Source: Candidatus Abyssobacteria bacterium SURF_5 | GTDB taxonomy: Bacteria > Abyssobacteria > SURF-5 | Length of the DNA stretch: 64,000 nucleotides | Direction: 5' to 3' | Assembly (NCBI GenBank): GCA_003598085.1 | Contig: QZKU01000128.1 | Coordinates: 62,001-126,000 of the forward strand | Shown here: in pieces, positions 61,407-64,000 of the stretch | Position numbering within the stretch: the stretch's first letter is position 1 | How the letters are laid out: each line of letters begins with the position of its first letter | Program-made: the position numbers and the translations under genes | The notes under the pieces: generated by a model | The model's database searches: none | What the model was told of the DNA's origin: nothing | The model's input: the letters and a program-made list of their open reading frames with translations, nothing else

Positions 61407-62476
61407 GTGTTGCTCAATTTGGCCGGCAGGTAGACATCCATGACGTAATTGAGGCCGTGCTTCGCGAATGCCTGTTGCTCGACGCGTTGGCCGAGCTTCA
61501 ACATCTGGGCGATGGCGTCCTGCCAAGACTTGTGATGCTTGATGAAGGGGTCGTTCTTCAAAGCGTCTTCGGCCCGTTTGATGTCCACCGGTTTCAGCTT
61601 ATGCGTTGGCAGGTCGTAGTCGAGGATATCCTGCGGTGTGACACCGAGGAACTGGGCCCTCGGAACGCAGAAGAATCTATTTAGATGCGCGGCATTACCG
61701 GAGCCGACTTTCAATGTTCGGTAAATATTGCAGATACCGTATGGGTCGCCGTCGACGAAGGCGTAAACGGGAATATTCAAGTCGTCGGAGAGCCTTCTGA
61801 TGAAGCGGCGGCAGGCGCGCGTGGGTACGCCGCCCATAGAGATAAGGATGCAGTTGGCGCGCTTCCAGTAATTGTGTTTTACCAGTCGCTGAAACATGCC
61901 GGCCGTCTCAATGGCGAGAATGAAACGCGCCTTTGACTGAAATCCCAGGTGCTCGACTGCGATGGGAATTGAGTATGCACCCGAACCGAACCGAGTGCAG
62001 TCTATCTTCAGCGTTTTTCCCGTATCGCTCTCTTTGTCAATTACGATCAATTGGCCCGCGACTTCGCCTCCCTTCTCTTCGGGGATGAACCCCAGTTGCT
62101 CGCGGTTCACCCCGAGCATCGCTTCGATGTCATCCATCACCGTGTCCGATTCCGGCTGCTCGTGGAACGCGGCCTCTTTCCAGTTCTTGGAGATGTAATA
62201 TGCCTCTCGTTTCGAGGCGATGTCATCCGTCTCGATGAGGTTTTTGGAAAGCGCCATCATTTTGAGCGTTTGCGCGAAGGCTTTGACCGTCCCGACAGTC
62301 AGCGTGCGCTCCTTCTTGCGGTTGGAGATCTCGAGGAAGCCCTCCTTGGGTTTGTAGCGGACATTGTTCAACGCGCGAATCGGCATGCGCATCGAAGGCT
62401 TCTGGCGCTTGAGGATTTTTTCCTGGATCGTTTTTGCGTTTCTTTTTATCGACTGCAAGGCGGTCGTCACGTTCAA
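61388..62476 (-). CDS. DNA topoisomerase VI subunit A (Spo11-like)
   Basis: The 362-residue protein has the winged-helix (5Y-CAP) block with KREAYYISKNW, where Tyr94 aligns with the Spo11/TopVIA catalytic tyrosine, and a Toprim domain with ILAIETAGMFQRL (Glu190) and AFVDGDPYGICNI (Asp242 and Asp244). The subunit makes the double-strand cut and passes a second duplex through; TopVIB gives the ATP-driven gate. The start lies five bases after the TopVIB stop, so this is the canonical B-A operon. In bacteria topo VI is unusual; archaea and plants are the usual holders. The stop codon is embedded in a terminator hairpin on the other strand. Confidence 0.92.
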   Translation of the reverse strand: MNVTTALQSIKRNAKTIQEKILKRQKPSMRMPIRALNNVRYKPKEGFLEISNRKKERTLTVGTVKAFAQTLKMMALSKNLIETDDIASKREAYYISKNWKEAAFHEQPESDTVMDDIEAMLGVNREQLGFIPEEKGGEVAGQLIVIDKESDTGKTLKIDCTRFGSGAYSIPIAVEHLGFQSKARFILAIETAGMFQRLVKHNYWKRANCILISMGGVPTRACRRFIRRLSDDLNIPVYAFVDGDPYGICNIYRTLKVGSGNAAHLNRFFCVPRAQFLGVTPQDILDYDLPTHKLKPVDIKRAEDALKNDPFIKHHKSWQDAIAQMLKLGQRVEQQAFAKHGLNYVMDVYLPAKLSNTKKFLP

Positions 62477-62481
62477 GCCTC

Positions 62482-64000
62482 CTAAAATTTCCTGGAGTTC
62501 CGCAGGATGTCTTTCAAGACTTCGGTAAGGTTATCGGTCTCTTTCTTTTTCAAAGAAAGAATCTCGCCCAGCGATTCGCTGATATGCGGAATATATCGCT
62601 CGATGTACACCCGTTTGGTGTGAGCATCGGCCTCGCGACGCTGGCGCCGCAAGTATTGTCCCATTTTTCTGCCGCATTCCTGCAAGGCGAGCCGGATTTC
62701 CTTGAGAATCTCCGGGTAATGCGCTATCGCCTCTTTGCTTTCTGATGTAAACGGAACCCAAACGGACGCAACGTGAACCATGATCGTGAGCGGTCCATGC
62801 GGCAATGCGCCCTTGGACTGCTGCAGCCCATAAGAGCGCCAGTTAGTGGCAACTATCGCCTTATGAATTGCGCATGCCGATTGCTGATAGAGGAGAGGAA
62901 CCCGGTTCGCGAAGCGGAGAACGGTCGCCAGTTCGTCGGCGTCTCCGGCGCCACCGTAGGCGATGCCGCATTCGATCCGGAATGGATTCCCGCGGTAGAC
63001 GGCCGGAGGGCGGGTGCACGCCTCATAGAATTCGGCCTCAAAAACCTGTGCCAATCCTTTCTTTACAAGTTCTTCGCCGATGGGGATCACGCAATCTGAC
63101 GGCGGGCTCATGATTTTCGTGGCGTTTATTGCCGCATAAAGCTTATCGGCTTCCTCACGTGCAATTCGGCTCGAATTTGCCCTCTCGCTCAAGCCTGCCG
63201 TCGTGCAAATCTCGGCCGCGACGCGAGGAGTCACCCGGGAGAATTCGGCAGCCAGAAATGCTGAGAGCGTACGGCTTTTCGACTCCTTGAGCATCTTGAT
63301 GAGGACGCCGAGTTCGACTCCATATGGGTGGGGTTTGATCAGTTTCGGCCGGTCGGGCATTATATCAGTTGCCCGATTGTACTCGAAAACCTCCCCCTCC
63401 GGATTGATGTACTTGAGTGTGACGTGAGGATTTGCAATGGCCGTTTGTGCCAGATAACCGTCCACCGACTGTCGCCCCCGCTGATAACGGGCTTCCAGTT
63501 CGATATCCACCTGTGTTCCTTGCGGGAAATCGGCCTCGATTTCGGAATCCTTGATAATTTCGGGCCGGTTCTTCTGTGTATCGATCTGAACCTCATAATA
63601 ATGGGCGGGCTTGCGGGGCGACGTCCGGGAAATTATTTTCATTGATTTGCCGGTTGTAAGCAGCCCGTACATTCCGGCGGCCGAGATGCCGATCCCCTGC
63701 TGGCCGCGCGCCATTCTGAGTGTGTGGAACTTAGAGCCGTACAACAATTTACCGAAGATATTGGGGACCTGGGATTTGACGATTCCGGGGCCGTTGTCCT
63801 TAACCGATACCAGAAACCGGTCGGTTCCTGTATTGCGGATCAGAACCTCGACTTCCGGCAGAATCCCGGCCTCTTCACAGGCGTCCAGCGAGTTATCGAC
63901 AGCCTCTTTCACCGCTGTCAGCAATGCCTTTTTCGGGTTATCGAATCCCAGCAGGTGTCTGTTCTTGGCAAAAAATTCTGAAACAGAGATATCACGCTGC
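62482..64000 (-). CDS. DNA topoisomerase VI subunit B, 5' end beyond the window
   Basis: The frame stays open to the right edge and the coding sequence before the first TTG (63924) is still TopVIB-like (ISVSEFFAKNRHLLGFDNP), so the true start is outside. The visible 506 residues hold the GHKL ATPase motifs: EAVDNSLDACEEAG (Asn of the N-box), VSVKDNGPGIVKS, ARGQQGIGISAAG, and GTQVDIELEARY, followed by the H2TH and transducer domains (WVPFTSESKEAIAHYPEIL, split here as WVPFTSESKEAI). It forms the A2B2 topoisomerase VI with the next gene. No gyrase gene is in the window to compare. Confidence 0.92.
   Translation of the reverse strand, partial: QRDISVSEFFAKNRHLLGFDNPKKALLTAVKEAVDNSLDACEEAGILPEVEVLIRNTGTDRFLVSVKDNGPGIVKSQVPNIFGKLLYGSKFHTLRMARGQQGIGISAAGMYGLLTTGKSMKIISRTSPRKPAHYYEVQIDTQKNRPEIIKDSEIEADFPQGTQVDIELEARYQRGRQSVDGYLAQTAIANPHVTLKYINPEGEVFEYNRATDIMPDRPKLIKPHPYGVELGVLIKMLKESKSRTLSAFLAAEFSRVTPRVAAEICTTAGLSERANSSRIAREEADKLYAAINATKIMSPPSDCVIPIGEELVKKGLAQVFEAEFYEACTRPPAVYRGNPFRIECGIAYGGAGDADELATVLRFANRVPLLYQQSACAIHKAIVATNWRSYGLQQSKGALPHGPLTIMVHVASVWVPFTSESKEAIAHYPEILKEIRLALQECGRKMGQYLRRQRREADAHTKRVYIERYIPHISESLGEILSLKKKETDNLTEVLKDILRNSRKF

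Overview
The window reads as a bacterial chromosome segment, probably from an uncultivated, anaerobic, envelope-rich lineage. The evidence is Shine-Dalgarno-led genes, three promoters close to the sigma-70 consensus, ATGA-coupled operons, and oxygen-sensitive enzyme families (two 2-hydroxyacyl-CoA dehydratase-type subunits and a 4-hydroxybutyryl-CoA dehydratase-type enzyme). A bacterial topoisomerase VI pair at the right end is uncommon and fits a deep-branching candidate phylum. No rRNA, tRNA or universal marker is present, so no phylum can be assigned from this sequence.

Layout. 0-5 kb: an AIR-synthase/HypE-like gene cut by the left edge, a hemolysin III family protein, a ketopantoate-reductase-like enzyme, a small membrane protein and a UroD-like methyltransferase. 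5-30 kb: a surface-glycan and membrane region with two YfhO proteins, two large GT-C-like membrane proteins, two MBOAT acyltransferases, two SGNH proteins, a beta-helix protein and a fused MFS/spermidine-synthase protein. At its centre a six-gene operon (MaoC, radical SAM, FkbH-like, acyl carrier protein, MBOAT, SGNH) lies behind a perfect TTGACA-17-TATAAT promoter. It looks like a pathway that builds an ACP-bound acyl group and transfers it to an extracytoplasmic acceptor.

30-44 kb: an ankyrin protein, a 2-hydroxyacyl-CoA dehydratase pair, a DUF2959 lipoprotein with an RND exporter, a PAS protein, a GNAT protein, a translationally coupled kinase-like/helical/DUF7064 trio, and a penicillin-acylase-type Ntn hydrolase. 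44-52 kb: a tandem-HTH MerR regulator with its own promoter, followed by an MFS carrier, a ThDP enzyme and a GSA-type aminotransferase. Facing them are an SDR and the 4-hydroxybutyryl-CoA-dehydratase-like gene. 53-61 kb: a compact operon of M28 peptidase, HAD phosphatase, GT4, GpgS-like (GT81), mannosylglycerate-synthase-like and a second GT4, which suggests a glycosyl-glycerate compatible solute with extra sugars. 61-64 kb: topoisomerase VI subunits A and B on the minus strand, with B cut by the right edge.

Intergenic DNA is rich in small dispersed palindromes. These include MITE-like elements with AATATGGTGTCTGTCCC arms, REP-like GGGGACAGGCRCC hairpins, nested TTCCTGC and TCCCGGA hairpins, and gaattc-centred palindromes. 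Several have apparently been read into the 5' ends of neighbouring ORFs.
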